A model generated the notes under the pieces. It ran no database searches. It saw nothing but the letters and a program-made list of their open reading frames with translations, and was not told the DNA's origin. A stretch of DNA of 32,396 bases. Origin: Inhella sp. (GTDB taxonomy: Bacteria; Pseudomonadota; Gammaproteobacteria; Burkholderiales; Burkholderiaceae_C). Positions 25,358 to 32,396 of the stretch are shown piece after piece; position 1 is the stretch's first letter, and every line of letters starts with the position of its first letter. The stretch spans positions 1 through 32,396 of the forward strand of contig NZ_JAPZSY010000068.1 in the NCBI RefSeq assembly GCF_027532025.1. Reading direction: 5' to 3'. The position numbers were made by a program, and so were the translations under genes.

Positions 25358-25948
25358 ATGAACCCTCGCACCCCCACCCACGCCATCGAGCCTCAGTTTC
25401 TCTCCCGATGGAGCCCCCGCGGCTTTGACGGCCAGCCCCTGCCCGAGTCCGAGGTGCTGCGCTGCCTGGAGGCCGCCCGCTGGGCCCCCAGCAGCGGCAA
25501 CAGCCAACCGTGGCGCTATGTCGTCACCCTCAACGGCACGCCCGCCTTTCAAGCCGTGTGGGCCGGCTTGGCCGAGGGCAACCGCGTGTGGGCGCATCGC
25601 GCCGGCGCGCTGCTGGTGGCCTGCAGCCTGACCTCGTCCCTCAAGCGCGGCGAGCGCAAGCCCTTGGGCGCCAGCGCTTTCGACGCTGGCGCTGCCTGGA
25701 TGAGCCTGGCCCTGCAGGCCCAGGCCCAGGGCTTGGCGGCGCACGCCATGGGCGGCTTTGACGCGGCCACCGTGGGTGCCGCCATCGGCCTGGGCGAGCA
25801 TGCGCGCATCGACTGCGTCATCGCCCTGGGCCGCCCGGACCCCCAAGCCCCGCTGAGCGCCGAATTGCGCGAGCGCGAAACGCCCAACGACCGCCTGCCC
25901 CTGGCCGACTGGGTGCGCCTGGACCGCTGGACGTTTCCCGAAGCCTGA
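25358..25948 (+). CDS. Nitroreductase family flavoprotein
   Basis: Predicted FMN-dependent NAD(P)H oxidoreductase of 196 residues. The N-terminal RWSPRGFDGQPLPESEVLRC and AARWAPSSGNSQPWRYVV match the FMN-binding part of the family. The later region DAGAAWMSLALQAQAQGLAA and the GLGEH/ALGRPD segments complete the fold. ATG 25358 is chosen; ATG 25349 would add three residues and has AAGA too close to be a good ribosome site. Nitroreductases of this class reduce nitroaromatics or quinones, or dehydrogenate small substrates, so the physiological role is open. It converges on the M13 peptidase gene with 18 bp between stops. Confidence 0.88.
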   Translation: MNPRTPTHAIEPQFLSRWSPRGFDGQPLPESEVLRCLEAARWAPSSGNSQPWRYVVTLNGTPAFQAVWAGLAEGNRVWAHRAGALLVACSLTSSLKRGERKPLGASAFDAGAAWMSLALQAQAQGLAAHAMGGFDAATVGAAIGLGEHARIDCVIALGRPDPQAPLSAELRERETPNDRLPLADWVRLDRWTFPEA

Positions 25949-25966
25949 TCGCGCGTCGCGGCAAGC

Positions 25967-28024
25967 TCACCAGATCTTGATGCGCTGCGCCGGCGGTTTG
26001 TGCATGCCGTCGCCTTCCCGGGTGCCGAAGGCCTCGTGGAAGCCGTCGTGGTTGATGGCGGCGCCGTTGGCGCGGAACACCGGGGGCGAGTGCGGGTCGG
26101 TGGTCAGCAGCTGCAGGATGCGGTTTTCGCGCGCCTTTTCGCGCCAGGCCTGCGCCCAGCCGTAAAAGAAGCGCTGCTCGCCCGTCAGCCCGTCGATCAG
26201 CGGCGCTGGCTGGCCGCCCAGGCTCTTCACGTAGGCCTTGTGGGCGATTTGCAGGCCCGACAGGTCGGCGATGTTCTCGCCCAGCGTGAGCCGGCCGTTG
26301 AGCTTCTTGCCCGGCAGCGGCTCGTAGCTCTCGTACTGGGCCACCAGCTGCTCGCCCAGGCGGTTGAAGGCCTCGCGGTCGGCGTCGGTCCACCAGTTGC
26401 GCAAGGCGCCGTCAGCGTCGAACTGGCTGCCCTGGTCGTCGAAGCCGTGGCTGATCTCGTGCCCGATCACCGCGCCGATGGCGCCGTAGTTGGCGGCGTC
26501 GTCGGCCTGCATGTCGAAGAAGGGCGGGCGCAGGATGGCCGCGGGGAACACGATCTCGTTGGCCAAGGGGTTGTAGTAAGCGTTCACCGTTTGTGGCGTC
26601 ATGCCCCACTCGGTCTTGTCCACCGGCTGGCCCGCCTTGGCCACTTGGCGCGCCCACTCAAAGCGCGCGGCGCGCAGGCCATTGCCCAGCGCGTCCCCTG
26701 GTTTCACCAGCAGCGCGCCGTAGTCGCGCCATTTTTCGGGGTAACCGATCTTGATTTGGTAGCTGGCCAGCTTGGCGCGGGCGCGGGCCTTGGTTTCGGG
26801 GCCCATCCAGGTCAGGCCGTCCAGGCTGTCGCCGTAAGCAGCCAGCAGGTTGCGCACCAAGGTGACCATGCGCTGCTTGGCCGCGGGCGGAAAGTGTTCG
26901 GCCACGTAGAGCTGGCCCAGGGCCTCGCCCAGCGCGCCATTGACCTGCTCGATGCCGGCCTGCCAACGCGGCTTGGGCTCGGTGGTCCCCTTCAGCGCGG
27001 TGCCATGGAAGCCGAAGTTCGCATCCCGGAAGGCCTTGGGCAGGGTGTCGGCCGTGGCGTCGATCCAGCGCAGCTGCAGGTAGTGGCGCCACTGCGCCAT
27101 CGGCGCTTCGGCCACCATCTGGGCCACGGCCGTGGTGGTGCTGGGCTGCGACACCGACAGCTTGGGCGTGCCGCCCAGGCCCGCGGCTTGCAGGAACGCC
27201 GGCCAATCCAGACCGGGCGCCAGTGCCGCCACCGATTCCGGCGTGTGCGGGTTGTAGAGCTTCACCATGTCGCGGTTGTCCACCTTGTCCCAATGCGCCG
27301 CGGCGATTTGGCGCTCCAGCGCCAAGGTGTCGTCGGCCGCCTGGGCGGGGTTCTTCATCCCCGCCAGGGTGGCGATCTTGACCAGGTAGGCGCGGTAGTC
27401 CTTCAGCGCCTTGGCGTAGCGCTCGTCATCGGCCTTCAGGTAGTAGTCGCGGTCGGGCAGCCCCAGGCCGCCTTGCCAGGTCAGCGGGCGGTTGATGCCG
27501 GGCTCTTTGAAGTCGGCCATCACCCCCAGGCCGATGGGCGTGTTCAGCACCCCCTGCACTTGACCCAGGTAGCGCGACAAGTCGGTGCGCGTTTGCAGTC
27601 GCTCCACCTCGGCCAGCAGGGGGCGCAGGGGCGCGAGGCCGGCGCGGTCGATGCCGGCAGTGTCGGTGTAGGCCTTGTAGAAGTGGGCCACCTTCTCGGC
27701 CACGCTGGCCTTGGCCTGCGGCGTACGCGCCAGGCGCTCCACGATGGCCTTGATGTGGCGGTCGCTCTGGTCCGACAGCTGCACGAAGGTGCCGTACTCC
27801 GCCTTGTCCGCCGGGATCGGCGTCTGGGCCAGCCAGCCGCCGTTCACGGCGCGGAACAGGTCGTCCTGCACGCGCACGGCGGGGTCCATGCCGCTGCGGT
27901 CGATGCCCGAGCGCAGGGGGGTCGCCGGGGCTGGCTGGGCCGACAGGGCGAAGGAGGCGGCCAGCAGGGAAGCGGCCAGCGCCGTGCGGTGCAGGGCGCG
28001 CAGGGGGCGGAGGGAAGGCCTCAT
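25967..28024 (-). CDS. M13 family zinc metallopeptidase (PepO/neprilysin-like), exported
   Basis: Predicted secreted endopeptidase of 685 residues acting on peptides in the periplasm or outside. ATG 28024 gives a Sec signal (RTALAASLLAASFALSAQ), favoured over ATG 28051. The N-terminal M13 domain has DDLFRAVNGGWLAQTPIPAD and LPDRDYYL. Substrate-binding NAYYNP lies near 480. The zinc motif HEISH is at 522-526, followed by GFDDQGSQFDADG, and the third ligand is in GENIADLSG (Glu583, Asp587). The protein ends in RIKIW, matching the usual terminal Trp of the family. No clear ribosome site was seen. Peptides it releases could feed the peptide-type importer encoded at 2464-11820, but that is speculation. 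Confidence 0.94.
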   Translation of the reverse strand: MRPSLRPLRALHRTALAASLLAASFALSAQPAPATPLRSGIDRSGMDPAVRVQDDLFRAVNGGWLAQTPIPADKAEYGTFVQLSDQSDRHIKAIVERLARTPQAKASVAEKVAHFYKAYTDTAGIDRAGLAPLRPLLAEVERLQTRTDLSRYLGQVQGVLNTPIGLGVMADFKEPGINRPLTWQGGLGLPDRDYYLKADDERYAKALKDYRAYLVKIATLAGMKNPAQAADDTLALERQIAAAHWDKVDNRDMVKLYNPHTPESVAALAPGLDWPAFLQAAGLGGTPKLSVSQPSTTTAVAQMVAEAPMAQWRHYLQLRWIDATADTLPKAFRDANFGFHGTALKGTTEPKPRWQAGIEQVNGALGEALGQLYVAEHFPPAAKQRMVTLVRNLLAAYGDSLDGLTWMGPETKARARAKLASYQIKIGYPEKWRDYGALLVKPGDALGNGLRAARFEWARQVAKAGQPVDKTEWGMTPQTVNAYYNPLANEIVFPAAILRPPFFDMQADDAANYGAIGAVIGHEISHGFDDQGSQFDADGALRNWWTDADREAFNRLGEQLVAQYESYEPLPGKKLNGRLTLGENIADLSGLQIAHKAYVKSLGGQPAPLIDGLTGEQRFFYGWAQAWREKARENRILQLLTTDPHSPPVFRANGAAINHDGFHEAFGTREGDGMHKPPAQRIKIW

Positions 28025-28078
28025 GGTCGTGCGTGGGCGGGCGGGCGCCACGGGGGTGGTTGTGCTTCGCAGCCTAAG

Positions 28079-28121
28079 GGTGCCCGCGGCACCTGCCGGA
28101 ACTCACCCCGGGTTGAACCCG
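28079..28121. promoter_or_regulatory. Two palindromes upstream of the M13 peptidase gene
   Basis: GGTGCC-CGC-GGCACC at 28079-28093 is a perfect 6-bp hairpin. CGGGTT-G-AACCCG at 28109-28121 is a perfect 13-bp palindrome that is too tight to fold and better suits a protein-binding site. They lie in the 135 bp between the deacetylase-caspase gene and the peptidase gene. The first may be a weak terminator and the second an operator. Both are uncertain. Confidence 0.3.
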
Positions 28122-28159
28122 AGCGGCCGTTGGGTGGCGCGTGCGGGCCGCTGCCCCGC

Positions 28160-30949
28160 TCACAGCGCCTTGGGGCGCGTGGCGTCCGACGGGTTGGCCA
28201 TCCAAGCTTGCAGCTCCGCCACCCGCGCGTGTTTGGGTGCCAGCGCCAGAAAGGTTTTGTAAGCCGCTTGGGCTTTGGCCTCGTCGCCTGCTTGCAGGCG
28301 CGCGTCGCCGAGGTTGAGCCATGCCAGCGAGCGGCTGGCGTCCATCTCAACGGCCCTCTCGAACCAGCCCGCGGCCTCGGCGAACTGGCCGCGGCGGTAC
28401 AGGACGAAGCCGAGGTTGTTGGCGGCCAGGGCGAACTGGGGCTGCAGTTGCAGCGATTCCTTGAATGCGGCTTGGGCCTCGTCGTAGCGGCGCTCGCGGT
28501 AGAGCTGCAGGCCGCGGTCGTTGGCGCGCTGGGCGGCCACGCGGGCGCCGGGGTCGACGCGGGCGGTGGTGGCGGCCAGGGCTTGGTCTTTGCCGTCCAG
28601 GCCCTTGATGGTGACCTGCACGGCGCCGCTGCCGCTGCCGGCCGGGCTGGCCTGGCGGCCGGCGGTGCTGGCTTCGTCCAGCTTGGCGGCCAGTTGGCTG
28701 GCCTGGTCGTCCAGCTGGGCCACGGCGCCGCTGAGCGCCGGCTCGCTGAGCAGCGGCAGCTCGAAAACGAACTCGCCGCCCTCGCTGCCCGGCAGGCTGC
28801 CAAAGGCGGGCGTTTGCCGCGCGATGGCGGCCACCGCGGGGGCCACGTAGGCGGCCAGCTCGGTGGCGGTGATGAGGCCGTCGCCGTTCAGGTCGGCCTT
28901 GCCATTCAGCGCTTGCAGCAGCGTCCAGGTGAAGACCGAGTGACCGCCCGGGCCGTCGTCGGCCACCTGCTGGTCGGCGCCACCGGCGGTCATCATTTGG
29001 CGGCCGATGCGGCGGGCGTTGGTGCGGGCGAAGTTGCTGTCCGCGGCCACGCTGCCGGCGCGCGTCAGGCCCAGACCGGAGTAGCAGGCGTCGATGATGA
29101 ACAGCGCGTGTTTGGCGGTGATGGCCTCGGCCACTTCCTGCAGCTGGGGCATGGCGATCGCGTCGGTCTGCAGGTCGTTGAGGCCGGCGTCCACCGGCAC
29201 GATGTAGCCGACTTCGCGGCCGCTGGGCAGGCGGCGCGTGCTGCCGTGGCCGGCGAAGAAGACGAACACGCGGTCGTCGCGCTTCACGCGCTTGGCGTCG
29301 CCGAAACGTTCGTTCAAGGCCTTCAGGATGTTGGCGCGGGTGGCCTCGGCATCGGTCAGCAGGGTCACGTTGTCCGGCCTGAAGCCGAAGCGCGCGACCA
29401 GGGCCTCGCGCATGGCTTGCGCGTCCCGCACGGCATGCGCGAGCTTGGGCCAGGCGGTGTAGCCGTTGATGCCGATGACCAGGGCATGGCTTTCGCGGTA
29501 GAGCTCGCCGGGCGCCGGGGGTGGGGGCGCTGGGCGGTCGCCTGCGACGACGAACTGGCCGTCTTTCCAGCTGGCGAAGCGCCAACCGTCGGCGGCCAGT
29601 TGGTCCAGCACAAGGGGCAGGGCCTGCACGGTTCGGGCGTGGATGTCGTGGAACAGCACGATGCCGCGCTGCTGCTTGTCCAACTCGCCCAGCACGCGCG
29701 CAGCGATGCTCTTGGGGATGGGATCGCTCCAGTCCAGCGAGTCCACGTTCCACATCATCGAGCGCAGCTTCAGGGCCTCGATGGTGGACAGGGCCCCGCT
29801 GTTGCGCGCTCCGTAGGGGAAGCGGAACAGCCCGTCGCCGTTGCGACCGGCGGCATCCAGCAGCGCCTCGGTGTTGGCGGCCTCTTCCTTGACCTTGACG
29901 AGCTCGAACTTGCTCATCAGCCCGTGGGTGAAGCTGTGGTTGGCGATTTGGTGCCCAGCCGCCAGCACGCGCTTGGCCACCGCGCTGCCTTGGCCCGGAA
30001 CGGGCCGACCGTCGGCGCCCACCTTGCCCAGGTTCTGGCCGAGTTGGAAGAACACCGCAGGCGCTTGGTAGCGCTTGAGGATGTCCAGAATCTCGTCGGT
30101 GTAGCGGGCGTGGGGCCCGTCGTCAAAGGTCAGCAGCACGGTCTTGGGCGGCAGCTTGTCGCCGAAGACCTCACGCTCTTTGACGGCGCCACCCCGCAGG
30201 CCGTTGGATGGGCTTGGGGCGCTGGCGGTCAGGGGTTCGGGCGCCAGATCGGCCGCGGCTGGACGCTGGGCGCTGTGCTGCTGGAGCACCGCCTCGCGCG
30301 TGTGCAGGGCTTTCAGCTTGGCGACGTAGTCGCTCCACTTTTCGCGCTTGAGTTCGATGCTGCGCTTGGCAAAGCCCCCGAAAACCTCCTTCAGTTCTTG
30401 CTCGTAGGCCTTTTGCACCTCGCCCAAGGTGTCGATGTCTTCCTGCGCTCGACGCGCGAGCTTGATGCCGTCCAGCGTCTGCGCGGCCCTCAGCCCCGTG
30501 GCCAATTGCTCCAGCACTTCTTTGAAGGCCAGCCGGTCGGCGTCGAACCAGCTGGGCTCGCTTTCGATGCGCGTCAGCAGCGCGGCGGTGGCTTCCAGCG
30601 CCTCGGGCTTCAGTGCCGCCTCGGCCAGCGCTTGCTGGCGCTGCAGCAGCTCATGAAACAGCTGTTGCCCCAGGGCCTGCACTTCGCGGCGCTGGGCGGG
30701 CGCCAAGGCGGCTTCGCCGTCCATCAGCACGATGATCTGGCGGTGCAGGGACAGCAGGGCATCGGCCTGCCCGCGCAACTGCGCGGTGGCCGTGGCGTCT
30801 TGCTGCGCCGACGCGGCGGGCAAGGCCGCCGGCACCTCGGCTGACTTTTGGCAGCCGGTCAGCCAGAGCGTGGCCGCCAGCAGCGAGGCGACTGAGCGCC
30901 AAGTGGGCCGGCGAGGGGCGGGCGGGCGGGCCGTCGGGGGACGCAACAT
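28160..30949 (-). CDS. Lipoprotein with NodB polysaccharide deacetylase, caspase-like (C14) and TPR domains
   Basis: Single chain of 929 residues. The N-terminus ends in lipobox LTGC (Cys33) followed by Gln, which predicts outer-membrane anchoring. A helical, coiled-coil-like region covers about 50-225. The NodB domain (about 265-465) has TFDDGPH (Asp276/Asp277), HSFTH (His338/His342), RFPYGAR (376-382), VDSLDW and LFHDIH (His434): all five expected motifs. A proline linker leads to a caspase-like domain (about 485-735) with ALVIGINGY, catalytic FFAGHG (His568) and DACYSG (Cys622), plus an EF-hand-like DLNGDGLITATE loop (686-697). TPRs occupy about 805-915. Both enzymes look intact, so it may deacetylate cell-wall or exopolysaccharide sugars and process itself or other proteins. 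That coupling is inference. The ribosome site is weak. Confidence 0.93.
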   Translation of the reverse strand: MLRPPTARPPAPRRPTWRSVASLLAATLWLTGCQKSAEVPAALPAASAQQDATATAQLRGQADALLSLHRQIIVLMDGEAALAPAQRREVQALGQQLFHELLQRQQALAEAALKPEALEATAALLTRIESEPSWFDADRLAFKEVLEQLATGLRAAQTLDGIKLARRAQEDIDTLGEVQKAYEQELKEVFGGFAKRSIELKREKWSDYVAKLKALHTREAVLQQHSAQRPAAADLAPEPLTASAPSPSNGLRGGAVKEREVFGDKLPPKTVLLTFDDGPHARYTDEILDILKRYQAPAVFFQLGQNLGKVGADGRPVPGQGSAVAKRVLAAGHQIANHSFTHGLMSKFELVKVKEEAANTEALLDAAGRNGDGLFRFPYGARNSGALSTIEALKLRSMMWNVDSLDWSDPIPKSIAARVLGELDKQQRGIVLFHDIHARTVQALPLVLDQLAADGWRFASWKDGQFVVAGDRPAPPPPAPGELYRESHALVIGINGYTAWPKLAHAVRDAQAMREALVARFGFRPDNVTLLTDAEATRANILKALNERFGDAKRVKRDDRVFVFFAGHGSTRRLPSGREVGYIVPVDAGLNDLQTDAIAMPQLQEVAEAITAKHALFIIDACYSGLGLTRAGSVAADSNFARTNARRIGRQMMTAGGADQQVADDGPGGHSVFTWTLLQALNGKADLNGDGLITATELAAYVAPAVAAIARQTPAFGSLPGSEGGEFVFELPLLSEPALSGAVAQLDDQASQLAAKLDEASTAGRQASPAGSGSGAVQVTIKGLDGKDQALAATTARVDPGARVAAQRANDRGLQLYRERRYDEAQAAFKESLQLQPQFALAANNLGFVLYRRGQFAEAAGWFERAVEMDASRSLAWLNLGDARLQAGDEAKAQAAYKTFLALAPKHARVAELQAWMANPSDATRPKAL

Positions 30950-31236
30950 GGGGCGGGCTGGTTCGGTGAGTTCGGCGCCATTGTGGGGTGGAAGGGGGCA
31001 CCGCTTCCGCCGCCCTGAAAGGCCTGCACCTCTTCACCCTGGGGCCTCTCGCCGATGTGTCGATCTCTGAAGGGGATGAGCCACGGTGCCCTGAACCCCG
31101 TTGGCGACAGGCGACCTGTAAAGCCCGAACCAACGTGAAAAGATGGCGAGCGCTCGGCGTTGCGCTCCGCACAATCCCACGAAGCTGGCGTTGGCGCGGC
31201 GGCGCCTCGGGGCGGGTCGCCCATGAAGGGAGGGTC
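30950..31236. other. Divergent intergenic region between the fusion lipoprotein gene and corA
   Basis: This 287-bp stretch must carry promoters for both genes. I could not identify a convincing -35/-10 pair. It contains the ribosome site AAGGGAGGG for corA at about 31225-31234. An open frame runs through from 30988 into corA but has no supporting start, so I treat it as non-coding. No riboswitch-like structure was recognised, though a Mg2+-responsive leader would be expected here if one exists. Confidence 0.45.
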
Positions 31237-32256
31237 ATGAAGATTCAGTCATCGAGCTTGACGGGCGGGAAGGTCCAGCATGGTGGCGTGCTGGATGGCT
31301 TCCATCCGTCCGTGCTGCAGGCCATGGTCGGCCAGCCTTGGAAGGCGGATGAAGGACTTTGGCTGGATGTGGAAGACCCGGACCCGGCAGTGTTCGCGTT
31401 GCTGGGCCAGTGGCTGCACCTGTCCCCGCAACTGATCACCGAGCACTTTGCAGGCTACGGAAACCCGCACCTGTATTTTCAAAACTGCGTCTTGTTCCGC
31501 ACGGAGCGGGTTTTCTATCACTTTGAAACCGAGCGTTGTTCGAGCCGGAATCTGTGCGGAATTTTGACGGGTGGTGTTTTGATCACCTTGCACCCGCCCA
31601 CTTTGTCGCGCATGGTGGGCCATGTTTTTGCCACGATGGAGGCGCGGGGCGCTGAAGTGCTTTGCAAGGGACCCAGCGCTGTGCTGCCTTTGTTGTTCGA
31701 TGAATTGATCGAGGATTACAAGCCGGTGCTGGAGGATTGGCAAAACGAAATCGACCAATTCGAGCAGGACTCCTTGCACAACACATCGGGGCAAATGTTG
31801 TCGGAGATCTTGCGGTTCAAGAAGTTGGTCACGCAGTTGCGTCACTCGTTCAACAAGGTCTACCGCGACCAGCGCCGACTTTTGATTGCCTGCCCGGAGG
31901 CCTTTCTGGGAGCGGCCAACCGCTCTCAACTGGGCCAGTCCGTCAACCGCTTGGGCCGGTTGTTGCTGGAGGTGGAAGAGATTCGCCAGCACACGTCGTC
32001 GGCTTACCAGGTGTATGCAGCGGCGCTGAGTTTGGAAATGACACGATCGTCGAACCACATGAATCGAATCATGGAGCGGCTCGCCATCGTCACCTCCATA
32101 TTCATGCCCTTGACCTTCATCGTGGGTGTGTACGGCATGAATATTCCGGACATGCCGGAGCTGCATTTCCAGGGTTTTTACTTCGCGCTCTGGCTGGTGA
32201 TGTTGTCGATCGCCGGCGGCCTGCTCTATTTCTTCAAGAAAATGCGTTGGTACTGA
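31237..32256 (+). CDS. CorA family Mg2+ (divalent cation) channel
   Basis: Predicted inner-membrane homopentameric Mg2+ transporter of 339 residues. ATG 31237 is chosen because AAGGGAGGG lies 3-5 bp upstream; upstream in-frame ATGs at 30988 and others lack a site. A large cytoplasmic domain ends in a long helix (SFNKVYRDQRRLLIACPEAF, then EEIRQHTSSAYQVY). TM1 is about 279-299 and finishes with the selectivity signature YGMN (299-302). The short loop IPDMPEL precedes TM2 (about 313-331), and the tail KKMRWY is positively charged as in the family. Codon use is visibly richer in A/T than in neighbouring genes. Transport of Co2+/Ni2+ or an efflux role is possible. Confidence 0.94.
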   Translation: MKIQSSSLTGGKVQHGGVLDGFHPSVLQAMVGQPWKADEGLWLDVEDPDPAVFALLGQWLHLSPQLITEHFAGYGNPHLYFQNCVLFRTERVFYHFETERCSSRNLCGILTGGVLITLHPPTLSRMVGHVFATMEARGAEVLCKGPSAVLPLLFDELIEDYKPVLEDWQNEIDQFEQDSLHNTSGQMLSEILRFKKLVTQLRHSFNKVYRDQRRLLIACPEAFLGAANRSQLGQSVNRLGRLLLEVEEIRQHTSSAYQVYAAALSLEMTRSSNHMNRIMERLAIVTSIFMPLTFIVGVYGMNIPDMPELHFQGFYFALWLVMLSIAGGLLYFFKKMRWY

Positions 32257-32323
32257 GTCGGACTTGCAAAATCCAGTTCCACCCGAACAGGCGGTGTTGA
32301 AGTGGCGGGGGATTGGGCGGTGA

Positions 32324-32395
32324 TCAAGTTGCCGAGCCCTGAGGCGATCCGAGCGTCGGCCGAGTCAGGGCGGCGGCATACACGGCCAGGCCAGT
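32324..32395 (-). CDS. Possible 3' end of a gene entering from the right
   Basis: On the minus strand an open frame enters at the window edge and stops at TGA 32324-32326, giving 23 residues that include LAVYAAALTRPTLGSPQGSA. Codons are mostly G/C at the third position, as in the real genes here. The fragment is too short to identify, and it could be chance. Confidence 0.28.
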   Translation of the reverse strand, partial: TGLAVYAAALTRPTLGSPQGSAT

Positions 32396-32396
32396 C

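Noticed and set aside
26000-30844. Open frame of 1614 codons on the plus strand
   Set aside because: It is antisense to the M13 peptidase and the deacetylase-caspase gene, whose motifs are unmistakable. The long frame results from strong GC3 bias, and its translation is low-complexity (H, G, V, A, Q rich) without any family signature.
30988-31236. 83-codon N-terminal extension of CorA
   Set aside because: Arg/Trp-rich translation unlike CorA, no ribosome site at 30988, and a strong site directly before 31237.

Overview
The window looks like chromosomal DNA from a high-GC betaproteobacterium, probably of the order Burkholderiales. This rests on strong G/C bias at third codon positions, on the gene families (WS/DGAT acyltransferase, tandem GGDEF proteins, extended TrpRS, M13 peptidase, YfcA-type TSUP permease), and on short intergenic gaps. 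I cannot name a genus. No tRNA, rRNA, CRISPR array, insertion sequence, integrase or phage gene was seen.

Layout. (1) 1-2463: a secreted GH13 alpha-amylase with a C-terminal CBM20 starch-binding domain (minus strand). A 76-bp tandem repeat with perfect hairpins lies behind it and palindromic operator-like sites lie ahead of it. (2) 2464-11820: a peptide-type ABC importer. Three tandem paralogous solute-binding proteins on the minus strand diverge from two permeases and one fused double-ATPase on the plus strand. The intergenic leader carries a terminator-like hairpin just ahead of the first permease gene. (3) 11857-15010: a neutral-lipid module of a wax ester synthase/DGAT and two alpha/beta hydrolases. 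(4) 15079-19214: two overlapping paralogous membrane proteins, each a periplasmic helical-repeat region joined to a cytoplasmic GGDEF (diguanylate cyclase) domain, ending at a 34-bp perfect palindromic terminator. (5) 19293-20975: a long-chain acyl-CoA synthetase on the minus strand. (6) 21137-25314: a tightly packed minus-strand run of TSUP permease, HDOD protein, cutA, psd and trpS. (7) 25358-28024: a nitroreductase (plus) convergent with a secreted M13 metallopeptidase (minus). (8) 28160-30949: a 929-residue lipoprotein joining a NodB polysaccharide deacetylase, a caspase-like (C14) domain and TPRs. (9) 31237-32256: a CorA-type Mg2+ channel, divergent from the fusion gene.

How the genes relate. 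The importer block is one functional unit: three binding proteins with different N-terminal export signals (one Tat-like, two Sec) feed a single permease/ATPase. The lipid module can make, and probably remobilise, storage wax esters or triacylglycerol; the acyl-CoA synthetase nearby could supply its acyl-CoA substrate, though it belongs to a separate transcript. The two GGDEF proteins probably arose by duplication and couple a periplasmic signal to c-di-GMP.

The most unusual item is the deacetylase-caspase-TPR lipoprotein. All expected catalytic residues of both enzyme domains are present in one envelope-anchored chain. The amylase, which lacks both conserved GH13 active-site histidines, and a TrpRS with a roughly 100-residue C-terminal extension that resembles a YegP-type domain, are the next most interesting.
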